16,948 nucleotides of DNA from an uncultured Erysipelotrichaceae bacterium. GTDB lineage: Bacteria; Bacillota_I; Bacilli_A; Erysipelotrichales; Erysipelotrichaceae. The DNA is taken from NCBI GenBank assembly GCA_944325295.1, contig CALUZL010000101.1, positions 1 to 16,948 of the forward strand, written 5' to 3'. The translations under genes were made by a program, and so were the position numbers. Within the stretch, counting starts at the first letter, position 1, and the number at the start of each line of letters is the position of its first letter. Positions 1-7,806 of this stretch are shown here, piece by piece. A model generated the notes under the pieces. The model saw nothing but the letters and a program-made list of their open reading frames with translations. It was not told where the DNA came from and did no database searches.

Positions 1-1273
1 GCATAAATTCTATCGCCGCATATAACACAACAAAATTTATATATAACAGATGTGAAAAACACCAGCAACTAACCTGCGGCCCTACACAACTGTATATACC
101 GTCAAGCAAGAAAACACCCATGGTATCGCCACCGATTCTTAAGGTGTTGTAAAAACACATCGACATGCCCCCAAAGCCAATAAAAGCTTTAATCCTGAAC
201 ATCTGTGTCGCCGTTTGCGCCAGTTCTCCCTGTAAAGAGTAAAAGCCGGGCAATATCGGCGCCAAAAGGAACAAGACGACACCGAATAGTGCATACAGAA
301 TAAATGTCAACTGTAATATTTTATCTCCGTTTTCTTTTGCTTCCTCAAGCTTTCCGGCCCCAAGTTTTCCACCGATCAGCACACCGATGACCGCGCTTGT
401 GCCCTGCGTTATGACAAAGACTAACTGTTGAGCATTATTTACCGTTGTATAACAAGCCAAAAGCGAAGAGGAGGCATAACTGTAATTTTTGGTAATGAAC
501 ATATAGGCTATTGAAAAAAGGGTTTCGTTAGCAATTAAAGGCGCCGATGTTTTTAAGATGTTGTATATTAACTTTACATCCAAAGACGGATATTTCTCTT
601 TGAATGTAAATTCAGAATCTTTTCCATTGATTCGCAAATACAAATAAATCGATTCGCCGAATCTGGCAATCAAAAGAGCCAGCGCTGCTCCCTGTATTCC
701 CATTTGGGGCAGCCCAAATTTTCCATAAAGTAATATATAGCAGAATATAGTATTCAATAAACAATCCAGAGCCCCGGCAATCATCGTTACTTTGGCTCTT
801 CCGGTCAACTGATAAACACCGCTCCATAAAGTGTTCATCGCATACGGAATAAATGTCCAGCAAAAGATCCTGAGATACTGTACTCCATAATTAATAATCT
901 CTTGGTCATTTTGAACAAATATTCTGATAAACTGCTCCGAAAAAATGCTAAAGAATAAAACTGCAACAACGGATAAGACAATCACAAATTTCATTCCCAA
1001 GCGCAATACCTGGTTATACTTTTCTCTATTGTTGTCACCATAGTATTGCGAAATATACACATGAAATCCGCCTGTCAATCCCAGCACTAGCATGGAAAAA
1101 ATACTGAACGATTCGTTTGCGCAAGTATACCCACTTATAGCTTGCGAAGAAATTGTTCCCATCATTACAACACTTAAATTATTAACCAAATAGACGACGA
1201 GCTGTGAAAGGATCATCGGGAAGCCAATACGAAAATATTGATGAACAAAATTCTTATCTAACTTAAATTTCAT
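1..1273 (-). CDS. MATE-family multidrug/metabolite efflux transporter (3' end outside window)
   Basis: About 424 codons are open from an ATG at 1273 to the window edge, with no stop. MATE proteins usually have 440-460 residues, so only the last few tens are missing. The translation is highly hydrophobic, with many membrane segments. It opens with the family-typical IGFPMILSQ followed by a segment near VNNLSVVMMG, and contains the internal MATE hallmarks ISQYYG and GKLGAGKLEEAKENG that mark the paired bundles. MATE proteins are cation-coupled antiporters in the cytoplasmic membrane that export drugs or metabolites. The gene starts 11 bases after the EIIB stop, so it is probably the last visible gene of PTS operon 1. 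The ribosome site is purine-rich (GGGAAAAGG) but very close to the start. The substrate is unknown; operon position allows a role in exporting a by-product of the imported sugar, which is inference. Confidence 0.9.
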   Translation of the reverse strand, partial: MKFKLDKNFVHQYFRIGFPMILSQLVVYLVNNLSVVMMGTISSQAISGYTCANESFSIFSMLVLGLTGGFHVYISQYYGDNNREKYNQVLRLGMKFVIVLSVVAVLFFSIFSEQFIRIFVQNDQEIINYGVQYLRIFCWTFIPYAMNTLWSGVYQLTGRAKVTMIAGALDCLLNTIFCYILLYGKFGLPQMGIQGAALALLIARFGESIYLYLRINGKDSEFTFKEKYPSLDVKLIYNILKTSAPLIANETLFSIAYMFITKNYSYASSSLLACYTTVNNAQQLVFVITQGTSAVIGVLIGGKLGAGKLEEAKENGDKILQLTFILYALFGVVLFLLAPILPGFYSLQGELAQTATQMFRIKAFIGFGGMSMCFYNTLRIGGDTMGVFLLDGIYSCVGPQVSCWCFSHLLYINFVVLYAAIEFM

Positions 1274-1284
1274 GCCTTTTCCCA

Positions 1285-1770
1285 TCATCTGTTCAAAAAC
1301 TTTATAACGTTGATGTTCTCATCTTTTGGGACCCTGCGAACATAAATACCGATCCCATCATCAATCAATTCGAAGATTATATGGATATCTTCCGGAGATA
1401 AATATAAAAAATCTGTGATCTTTATCGAATTTGGCCTGACCCTTAATCCGCCGATATTGATATCTATATTCGATGATTTTCTTTTTAGAAGGTTACAGAC
1501 ATATTGGACATCTACCATATTGCCCGTTATTATGATACTGTTTTCTTCGGAATTGAATTCTTCATCGATTACACTTTCACAATCTTCAAGGGCAATAACT
1601 TCAAGGATCACCTCTTTGGGTTTTGCAAAATTGAGAATCATTTTTGTAAAGTCATCATAAGCCGCTTCATCATTTATCACTATGATCTTCGATAAATTAA
1701 GATATTCAGTCCAAAACAGCGATACTTGACCATGTAAAAGCCTGTCGTCTACTCTAAGCAACTTAATCAT
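1285..1770 (-). CDS. PTS mannose/fructose/sorbose-family EIIB, second copy in operon 1
   Basis: 161 residues, the normal length for a free-standing EIIB of the mannose family. The N-terminal motif VDDRLLHGQV places the phospho-accepting histidine at residue 13. The rest follows the family pattern, including VINDEAA near residue 32, AKPKEV near 50 and the NIGGLRVRPNSIKI region. EIIB takes phosphate from EIIA~P and passes it to the sugar entering through EIIC/EIID. The start ATG overlaps the stop of the upstream EIIA by four bases (ATGA), the classic coupling arrangement. It resembles the EIIB at 4175-4651 (same MIKLLR start and active-site block), so it looks like a duplicate. No EIIC or EIID accompanies this EIIA/EIIB pair. 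It may share the fused EIIC-EIID of the same operon, or phosphorylate the regulator; both are inference. Confidence 0.93.
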   Translation of the reverse strand: MIKLLRVDDRLLHGQVSLFWTEYLNLSKIIVINDEAAYDDFTKMILNFAKPKEVILEVIALEDCESVIDEEFNSEENSIIITGNMVDVQYVCNLLKRKSSNIDINIGGLRVRPNSIKITDFLYLSPEDIHIIFELIDDGIGIYVRRVPKDENINVIKFLNR

Positions 1771-2150
1771 ATCTCGCTCAACAAGTCTTTTACATAAACC
1801 ATCTGTTTTCTTGCTTCAGCTATCGTTTCGTTAAGGCTTTCTTTGGTTACTTCGGGCGTAAACAATAATTCCAAAAGTAAAGCGATATTATAGCCTGTTA
1901 TAAGCCAAAAACTATGGTCCTTAAGCTTTTTCATCAGGTATTGATTGATACTTCCTTCTTTTATGTCTGTAAAGAAAATAAGATCATCATCTTTGTATTC
2001 ATTTAATATTCTATCTATTTCTTCCTTATAGCCATTATTGCCATCTTCTTCAGCTATGACATCTATATCATCTCTTTTCCCAACCAAAAAAGTCAGAGTA
2101 TTAACGATCCCTTTCGGATAATAACCATGTCCTGTAATGATATATCTCAT
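1767..2150 (-). CDS. PTS mannose-family EIIA, second copy in operon 1
   Basis: 127 residues when started at the ATG at 2150. A GTG three codons upstream (2159) would add MEF, but the ATG gives the usual distance to the active site (MRYIITGHG, His8) and has GGAG just upstream, though only three bases away. EIIA-man proteins accept phosphate from HPr on this histidine and hand it to EIIB. The second conserved block is EGSINQ near residue 84, corresponding to the GSVNQ block of the other two EIIA proteins here. The gene follows the regulator at 2244-4166 after a 93-base gap containing a small perfect hairpin, and overlaps its EIIB partner by four bases. It is quite diverged from the EIIA at 6313-6699, so it is an old duplicate or a separately acquired pair. 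Confidence 0.9.
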   Translation of the reverse strand: MRYIITGHGYYPKGIVNTLTFLVGKRDDIDVIAEEDGNNGYKEEIDRILNEYKDDDLIFFTDIKEGSINQYLMKKLKDHSFWLITGYNIALLLELLFTPEVTKESLNETIAEARKQMVYVKDLLSEI

Positions 2151-2164
2151 AAACTCCACATATG

Positions 2165-2182
2165 GTATAAATGCCTTTATAC
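2165..2182 (-). promoter_or_regulatory. Small perfect hairpin just upstream of the second EIIA
   Basis: GTATAAA and TTTATAC (2165-2171 and 2176-2182) form a perfect 7-bp stem with a four-base loop, about 15 bases upstream of the EIIA start codon. There is no T-tract, so it is not an obvious terminator. Its position next to the ribosome site suggests an effect on translation or mRNA processing of the EIIA/EIIB pair, which is inference. A short perfect palindrome, ATCAG-AA-CTGAT, sits nearby at 2220-2231. Confidence 0.35.
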
Positions 2183-2243
2183 AGCTATACCCATTCTCCT
2201 TTCTGCGTAATGAATACAGATCAGAACTGATTACCTTTCCGTT

Positions 2244-4166
2244 CTATCTGTGATTCGAATCAACATAATCAAAAAGATCTTCAGCTTTTTCGATGTTAAG
2301 GATCCTTTCGGTTATGCCTTCAGTATCTACGAGTCTTTTGACAAACTTGTAATATGAATTCAGCTTTCTGATATTTTGGTCTTTACAATTTACCCAGATT
2401 ATCAACTGTATCCACTGTTTTTTCCAAATAATAGGTTTCTTCAGTGTACAGATCAGAATAAAATCCTCATCGATTGGATCAATGGTATGAAGATAAGCGA
2501 TATTGTTAGTAGTCTCGGCACTGATCTTCTGCTCTGCTTTAATCAACTTCTCATATACACTGGCTGCGTCGTTGAATGAGCTGCTGATCTTCATCAGGAT
2601 ATCTTCTCTGTTGCTCGCTGTAACATTTTTAAGGAAGTACTTCTGTTTCAAGGCTTTCCTTATGCCCGACTCATTGTAATTGTAAACTTCTATACTGTTT
2701 GCGATCTGTTGCCAATAGGGAATAGTATCACTTATCTCTATCACCGGAATATCGAGTTGCTTTGTCATGGGAACAGTTGTTATTAAGAGATCGAAATTAT
2801 CGAGATTCTTGCTGTCGAGCATATTGTAGTCACAAAGTTCGATCTGATTAACAATACCCGACAAGTTCTCGTTCAACTCATTGAGCATCGTTATCATTTC
2901 CGGTCGTCCTTGAAAACAAGCTATCAGAATGCGGTAGTTAGAGTTGTGTAAATTCCTGATTATCAGATTTGTATAAAGAACCAAATATGAAAATTCATTG
3001 ACATTCATTTTGATATTGAATTCTTTCTCGATAATCTTTACAACGTCATAGGTGATATGTACTGCCAGAGGATAATCGAACAATATCTTATATGCCTGTG
3101 GGTTACGGATACTCATGTTCAAAGACAATCGCTCGACCATAAGCGAAATATGTAGTTTGATAAATTGCTCAAAATCGCATTTGTTTTCTATTTTTAACTG
3201 ATATTTCTTTTCAAATACACTGTAGATCTTATCAAGAACACCATCTATTTTGGTGATCTCATCTTTATCTAATTCACTGATTTCGTTTACATGTTTGCTG
3301 TGAAGATGAAGTGCAAAATAATAAGCTTCATCGATTGGTAAGATCATATTACTGTATTTTTCGAGCTCGTCTTTGAGTTTGAGACCTGCCGGAAATTCAC
3401 GGAAATTTTCTATTTTAGCTACACTGTCTTCAGCTATTTTCACATAGTTGTAGAAACGCCATCTTCTGATAGAAATAACGATATGTATCACAAGGTTTTG
3501 TAGCGAGAGATCGGAGATGTTTAAATTAAACTCTTGGGTAACTTCTGTCAAAATCTTGTTTATATCCATGATCTCTTGTTGGTTTGACTCACTGACAAAC
3601 ATCGCATGATCTGCTGCAAAAAATCCCGTAGTCAAATCACTATGAAAATAGTATTCCGAAATACACAGTCGCTTATTTATTTCATCGCCGTCTAACAGTA
3701 CGCCATAGTTCGGTTTAGATATTATGAGCAAATTGTATTCACTCAGAATTTCTCTAACTTCTTTAAAATCTTTAGCTAGTGTCGACCTGCTGACGCACAA
3801 TTCATCACTCAGATACTCCAACCTTATAAAATAATCGATCGCGAGGAGCTTCTTGATTATGTAATTGATGCGTTCGTAACGATAATTCGGCGTATCCTTA
3901 ATGATATTATTGTCATAACCCCTTTGAGATAATAAATATTTATTAAACTCAAATTCATTGATTATTACCAAATAATATCCTTTTCCCAGTCTGGCTTCAA
4001 TGAGAGCTCCGTGATTTTTTATGATCCCATTTAAGTCATTGACATCTTTTTTTACTGTTCTGGATGTTACCCCGGTTATTTTTGACAGCTGGTCGCTTGT
4101 TATGACTTTATTGTTTTCGGCTAAGTAATATAGTATTGCTTTTTTTCTTCCGTCCAAATGCTCCAT
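2244..4166 (-). CDS. BglG/MtlR-type transcriptional regulator with PRD, EIIB-like and EIIA-like domains
   Basis: 640 residues. The N-terminus carries a winged helix-turn-helix (TGVTSRTVKKDVNDLN, about 31-46) and a second helical DNA-binding-like region (about 95-165, SRSTLAKDFKEV). Two PTS regulation domains follow. PRD1 (about 185-300) has His228 and His287; PRD2 (about 305-410) has His339, but its second expected histidine is Tyr398 (YLVLYTN). An EIIB-like domain starts near 411 with Cys417 (LIACFQG). A C-terminal EIIA (fructose/mannitol type) domain carries the expected active-site histidine, His560 (AYLHT). Such proteins are DNA-binding activators whose activity is set by PTS phosphorylation. 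It lies within PTS operon 1, eight bases after EIIB with no good ribosome site of its own, so translational coupling and low expression are likely. It probably activates its own operon (inference). Confidence 0.92.
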   Translation of the reverse strand: MEHLDGRKKAILYYLAENNKVITSDQLSKITGVTSRTVKKDVNDLNGIIKNHGALIEARLGKGYYLVIINEFEFNKYLLSQRGYDNNIIKDTPNYRYERINYIIKKLLAIDYFIRLEYLSDELCVSRSTLAKDFKEVREILSEYNLLIISKPNYGVLLDGDEINKRLCISEYYFHSDLTTGFFAADHAMFVSESNQQEIMDINKILTEVTQEFNLNISDLSLQNLVIHIVISIRRWRFYNYVKIAEDSVAKIENFREFPAGLKLKDELEKYSNMILPIDEAYYFALHLHSKHVNEISELDKDEITKIDGVLDKIYSVFEKKYQLKIENKCDFEQFIKLHISLMVERLSLNMSIRNPQAYKILFDYPLAVHITYDVVKIIEKEFNIKMNVNEFSYLVLYTNLIIRNLHNSNYRILIACFQGRPEMITMLNELNENLSGIVNQIELCDYNMLDSKNLDNFDLLITTVPMTKQLDIPVIEISDTIPYWQQIANSIEVYNYNESGIRKALKQKYFLKNVTASNREDILMKISSSFNDAASVYEKLIKAEQKISAETTNNIAYLHTIDPIDEDFILICTLKKPIIWKKQWIQLIIWVNCKDQNIRKLNSYYKFVKRLVDTEGITERILNIEKAEDLFDYVDSNHR

Positions 4167-4174
4167 AGGCGCTA

Positions 4175-4651
4175 TTAGAGCATTTCGTTTATGATTTCTT
4201 TCTTCTCTTCAGGAACGGCTCTTATCTCCAGTTCAATCCCCATTTTATCCATTTGCTTACAGATTTCTATATCTTCCATCGTCAGGGTGACACTGCCTGT
4301 AAATCTTCTGCTCTCAACTTCTTTATTCTCATGAATTCCACCAAAGCAAACAGATTTGATCTCAGGTACTCCTTTAACGATCTCATAAGCGTCTTTGACG
4401 TTGTTGACGATGATCATTACGACTTTGCGATCAGCGACATGCTCTTTTACTTTTTTAACACCTTCCTCAACCGACAAGCAGGATAATGTGGCACCACGCG
4501 GTTTAGCGATTCCAAGTGTCATTTTTGTGATCTCATCTTTTGCCACCGCATCATTTATTACAAAGATAGTGTCAATCGATAAAGTTTTTGTCCACGCAAA
4601 CGCAACCTGTCCGTGTAATAATCTGTCATCAATTCGCAATAATTTAATCAT
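4175..4651 (-). CDS. PTS mannose/fructose/sorbose-family EIIB, operon 1
   Basis: 158 residues, full length for the family. IDDRLLHGQV puts the phosphorylated histidine at residue 13. VINDAVAKDEITK, GIAKPRG and the SVCFGGIH block match mannose-family EIIB proteins. The start is well supported by GGAGG six bases upstream. It is the cytoplasmic phosphocarrier that phosphorylates the sugar as it passes through the fused EIIC-EIID encoded just upstream. It is separated from that gene by a 74-base gap filled mostly by a perfect 14-bp hairpin. A second, similar EIIB lies at 1285-1770. The sugar cannot be told from EIIB alone. Confidence 0.94.
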   Translation of the reverse strand: MIKLLRIDDRLLHGQVAFAWTKTLSIDTIFVINDAVAKDEITKMTLGIAKPRGATLSCLSVEEGVKKVKEHVADRKVVMIIVNNVKDAYEIVKGVPEIKSVCFGGIHENKEVESRRFTGSVTLTMEDIEICKQMDKMGIELEIRAVPEEKKEIINEML

Positions 4652-4670
4652 TTTATACCTCCATTTTAGC

Positions 4671-4706
4671 GATAGACGGACAAATTAAATAGTTTGTCCG
4701 TCTATC
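4671..4706 (-). promoter_or_regulatory. Perfect 14-bp intercistronic hairpin between EIIC-EIID and EIIB
   Basis: GATAGACGGACAAA at 4671-4684 is exactly complementary to TTTGTCCGTCTATC at 4693-4706, with an eight-base loop. It begins about 20 bases after the EIIC-EIID stop codon and ends about 20 bases before the EIIB start. There is no T-run after it on the minus strand, so it is not a standard intrinsic terminator. Likely roles are protection of upstream mRNA from 3' decay, an endonuclease processing point, or tuning of EIIB relative to the membrane subunit (inference). The hairpin itself is certain; its function is not. Confidence 0.8.
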
Positions 4707-4725
4707 AAGTCTCATACTGCTTTCT

Positions 4726-6297
4726 TTATAGAATTCCTATGAAGCTACCTGCTATACCGATACACATCAAGATGATCATGACTTTCATAACGCTGACTTG
4801 TTTCTTCAAGACACCTGATAAAACGAACACAGCAATCAGTGAAAGCATTCCCGGCATGATCGAGTCGAACAGTTCTTGTAGTACGAATGTCGTCTCACCG
4901 ATCTGTAAGGTCAATGGTGTAGTTATGCTAACCAAAGAAGCAGTCATGGCACCAACCATCGTCATACCCATGATGGAGCAGCAAAGCGTAACCTTATCCA
5001 TAACATTGGACTCATACATCTTTTTAATAAAGTCATTACCAACTTCATAAGTCTTTACTAATCCATACCAGTGAATAAGCACGTTAGGTATATTGAACAA
5101 TACTAAGAAAACAATCGGAGCTAACAAGTTTCCTTCTATACCCATTTGACAAGCGATAGAAGTACAGATGATCCTGTATGATCCCCAGAAAATAGCATCA
5201 CCTATACCGGCCGCGGGACCCATAAGAGCTACTTTTACGTTACTGATAGCAGCTCCGGTCATTCCTGTACCTTTGGCTTTTTCTTCTTCCATTGCGCATG
5301 CAATACCGGTAATAAGTGTTACGATGGTAGGTGTTGTGTTGAAGAATTCACAATGACGGACGAGAGCTTCTTTTCTGTCTTCCGGATCACTATACAATTC
5401 CTCAATTGCCGGAATCATCATGTAAGCAAAACCGAAACCTTGGAAGTTTTCAACGTTGAATGATGCCTCTAGCGTGTATGAGCGCCAATGGATCCTTCTT
5501 AATGCCTTCTTGCTCAGTAAGCGTTCCTGCTTTACAGGAGCTTCAGAGCTTGATGCAGTCTCTTCTTTGTCTTCGTCTTTGATAAAGAAGAAAGCAATAA
5601 CCGCAAATGCACCACCTAAAATAGCAATAGCTACGTTATCAAGACCGGCGTAGATTGAAAGTACAAAACCAATGAAGTAGAATGCGCCGACTTCCTTAGA
5701 CCAGCACAGATTGAGCAACATGGCAAAACCCATAGCCGGAACAAGCGTTGTACCTGCCTTTAATCCATTGATTATGAATTCCGGAGCAGCATCTACCAAC
5801 ATCTGAACAGCATCGGCACCGATATATAAAGCTAGGAAATATACAAGCGAGTTGATGACGATATTGATACCCCACAAAAACCAATGCCATCTTTCAAATT
5901 TCTTTATATTTCCTTCTCTGGCGGCACTGAGTGCAAAACGTGTTAACCATATACGAACAAATGAGTAAGTGTTACCGACAAGTGTCATCAGTAAACTACA
6001 CGGAACTGCTAAAGTTACAGCTAACTCTGCCCCCTGACCGGTTACCAGCGCATAGGTTGTACCAAGCAAGCTGACAACAGTCATATTCAGAGCACTGGCA
6101 ATACCAATAACCATGACACCCATGTACGATAACTCAAGCGTTGCACCTATGATCGTACCTTGTACCGGATCACCCAATATCAAACCAACGATTGTTCCAA
6201 GTACTATAGGTCGGTTAGTTAGAGCTTGTCCGGTTAACGAATTAGCACTAGCTACTATGGATCCGATAAACGCTATCAAAAAATACTGTAAAACCAT
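4726..6297 (-). CDS. Fused PTS mannose-family EIIC-EIID membrane permease
   Basis: 523 residues, about the sum of an EIIC (about 260) and an EIID (about 270). Residues 1-240 are an EIIC domain, with family motifs such as LTNRPIVLGTIVGLILGDP and GATLEL and several membrane helices. Residues 241-258 are a charged, Ser/Glu/Lys-rich linker. Residues 259-523 are an EIID domain: LEASFNVENFQGFGFAYMM, HCEFFNTTP, GPAAGIGDAIFW, then hydrophobic C-terminal helices. There is no stop or frameshift between the parts, so this is one polypeptide. EIIC and EIID normally form the sugar-conducting complex as separate proteins, as at 13094-14714 in this same window. ATG at 6297 has GGGGA four bases upstream, 15 bases after the EIIA stop. 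The fusion would fix EIIC:EIID at 1:1. A natural fusion is more likely than an assembly error, because the linker reads as a plausible protein sequence. Confidence 0.93.
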   Translation of the reverse strand: MVLQYFLIAFIGSIVASANSLTGQALTNRPIVLGTIVGLILGDPVQGTIIGATLELSYMGVMVIGIASALNMTVVSLLGTTYALVTGQGAELAVTLAVPCSLLMTLVGNTYSFVRIWLTRFALSAAREGNIKKFERWHWFLWGINIVINSLVYFLALYIGADAVQMLVDAAPEFIINGLKAGTTLVPAMGFAMLLNLCWSKEVGAFYFIGFVLSIYAGLDNVAIAILGGAFAVIAFFFIKDEDKEETASSSEAPVKQERLLSKKALRRIHWRSYTLEASFNVENFQGFGFAYMMIPAIEELYSDPEDRKEALVRHCEFFNTTPTIVTLITGIACAMEEEKAKGTGMTGAAISNVKVALMGPAAGIGDAIFWGSYRIICTSIACQMGIEGNLLAPIVFLVLFNIPNVLIHWYGLVKTYEVGNDFIKKMYESNVMDKVTLCCSIMGMTMVGAMTASLVSITTPLTLQIGETTFVLQELFDSIMPGMLSLIAVFVLSGVLKKQVSVMKVMIILMCIGIAGSFIGIL

Positions 6298-6312
6298 AAA
6301 ATCCCCTTTCTT

Positions 6313-6699
6313 TTACACGTCTAATAGATCGTTAATCAATATTAACTGTTCTCGGGCATCCTTCACACAATTACGCAGTTGTGCAACGATATCCGCTCCG
6401 TCATCGATGGATAGTACTTTCAAAACAAGAGAAAGATTAATGCCGGCTATTATTTCTAGTTTTCTTTCTTTTTGATATTTAAGTACAACCTGATTGACGC
6501 TGCCTTGTAGTAAGTCAGTGAGAACAATTATGTTATCATCATGTATCCCGGATAGGACCTTTTCGAATTTTCCGGCGAAGTCATCGGATTCAACATAAGC
6601 TTCAATAAAAGTGAAATTATCCCTTTTTCCACTCAATATCCTTGAAGCGTCATATACTCCTTTAGCCATTTCGCCATGAGTAGCGACTATGAAATACAT
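6313..6699 (-). CDS. PTS mannose-family EIIA, operon 1
   Basis: 128 residues, the normal size of a single-domain EIIA-man. MYFIVATHGEMAKG places the phosphorylated histidine at residue 8, and QGSVNQ near residue 84 is the second conserved block. It accepts phosphate from HPr~P and passes it to EIIB. It lies 18 bases after the SIS-domain gene and 15 bases before the EIIC-EIID gene, clearly within one transcription unit. The upstream ribosome site is weak and A-rich (AGAG then AAAAT). A second, diverged EIIA is found at 1767-2150. Confidence 0.93.
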   Translation of the reverse strand: MYFIVATHGEMAKGVYDASRILSGKRDNFTFIEAYVESDDFAGKFEKVLSGIHDDNIIVLTDLLQGSVNQVVLKYQKERKLEIIAGINLSLVLKVLSIDDGADIVAQLRNCVKDAREQLILINDLLDV

Positions 6700-6717
6700 A
6701 TTTTCTCTTTTCTGTAA

Positions 6718-7806
6718 TTAATGACGAGGTTTTTTATTAGATTTTATCGAAATCTTTTCTATGAAATTGAGATATAGCGGATGACTCTTGCTTTGCAACG
6801 TTTCTGAAGCATACTCAGCAATAAGCGGCATTACGGCAAGATAAGCCAAAGGATTCAACTCTTCACGAATATGAACCTTAGTTGTTATGGCATCCGGATT
6901 ATCTGTTTGCATATCGGTAATAAGATACGCTTTATCAGTGACAGTCTTAACGGCATCATAGACTTGGAGTATCCTTTCTCTTGAAGCATCGTTTGAATCC
7001 ATGGCGATAACTGTATAATCAGGATTTAGTGGGAATACCGGCCCATGTAAGAATTCTTCTACCTCATAGGCACTGGCATGCAACTTAACTGATTCGCCAA
7101 CTTTTAAAGCTCCTTCTATACATGTCGATAGATTACTTCCGGCACTGTATAACCAAACATTTTTCATCGACAATAAGTCTTTTTTATGATTCTCAATAAA
7201 CTTAAACGTTGACTCTTGCAATTCTTTATGGGCGTCAACCGTCTTTCTCATTTCATCTTTCCATGAAGCTATTTCTTCTTGGCTCATTTCACCTTTTGCG
7301 TGCATCGCTTCTATAGCAAAAAGCATCAAGTATAACGCTAAGGTCACTACACCTTTTGTGACCATACCGACCTTTTCGATTCCAACACCCCATTCAATAG
7401 TCAGATCACAAATGTCAGAAAAATCGGAATCTAAATCGCCGGTAATACCTATGGTTTTAAGACCTTTTTCTTTCAGCAGATCTAAAGCTTCTATAGAGTT
7501 AGTGCTTCTGCCGCTTTGTGATACTACAACGATAAAATCATCTTCATCATAATCATTTTCATAATGACAGAATGTGAATGGTGTAACTACACGAACATCC
7601 TTTTTCAGTATCCTGTGCATAAATTCTTGAGCGCAGATCGAGCCATTATAAGATGATCCACACGCGACTACAACGACCCTTCTATAATCTCTTTGCAGAT
7701 ACACATCGACTAAAGACTTCGTCAGATCTTTAGAATTATTTATGTTTCTCAAAACATACTCAGGTGTTTCGATAACATAATCTTTCATTGTCAATTTCTT
7801 TTCCAT
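6718..7806 (-). CDS. SIS-domain sugar-phosphate deglycase/isomerase (GlmS isomerase-like, FrlB/GfrF-like)
   Basis: 362 residues from ATG 7806, which has GAGAGG eight bases upstream. A GTG three codons earlier overlaps that ribosome site and is less likely. Two SIS (sugar isomerase) domains are visible. The first has ACGSSYNG (about 48-55) and VSQSGRSTNS (about 96-104), the phosphosugar-binding loops. The second has YSAGSNLSTCIEGALKVGE and the FLHGP block. Glu238 and His254 are 16 residues apart and line up with the GlmS isomerase Glu488/His504 pair, also used by fructoselysine-6-phosphate deglycase. There is no glutaminase domain. As first gene of a mannose-family PTS operon it probably acts on the imported phosphosugar, perhaps releasing an amino acid or amine from a glycated compound as FrlB/GfrF do. 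An amino-sugar isomerase or deaminase is the main alternative; the exact substrate is inference. Confidence 0.85.
   Translation of the reverse strand: MEKKLTMKDYVIETPEYVLRNINNSKDLTKSLVDVYLQRDYRRVVVVACGSSYNGSICAQEFMHRILKKDVRVVTPFTFCHYENDYDEDDFIVVVSQSGRSTNSIEALDLLKEKGLKTIGITGDLDSDFSDICDLTIEWGVGIEKVGMVTKGVVTLALYLMLFAIEAMHAKGEMSQEEIASWKDEMRKTVDAHKELQESTFKFIENHKKDLLSMKNVWLYSAGSNLSTCIEGALKVGESVKLHASAYEVEEFLHGPVFPLNPDYTVIAMDSNDASRERILQVYDAVKTVTDKAYLITDMQTDNPDAITTKVHIREELNPLAYLAVMPLIAEYASETLQSKSHPLYLNFIEKISIKSNKKPRH

Noticed and set aside
2175..2200. Five-codon leader peptide (ATG GGT ATA GCT GTA TAA) after AAGGAG upstream of the second EIIA
   Set aside because: The spacing from AAGGAG to the ATG is only one base, too short for a convincing ribosome site, and there is no attenuator T-tract.
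4694..5050. 118-codon plus-strand open frame opposite the EIIC-EIID gene
   Set aside because: It is antisense to a well-supported permease, has no ribosome site, and its sequence is the low-complexity shadow of membrane helices.
6113..6475. 120-codon plus-strand open frame
   Set aside because: It spans antisense to the EIIC-EIID start and the EIIA end; no family resemblance and no promoter.
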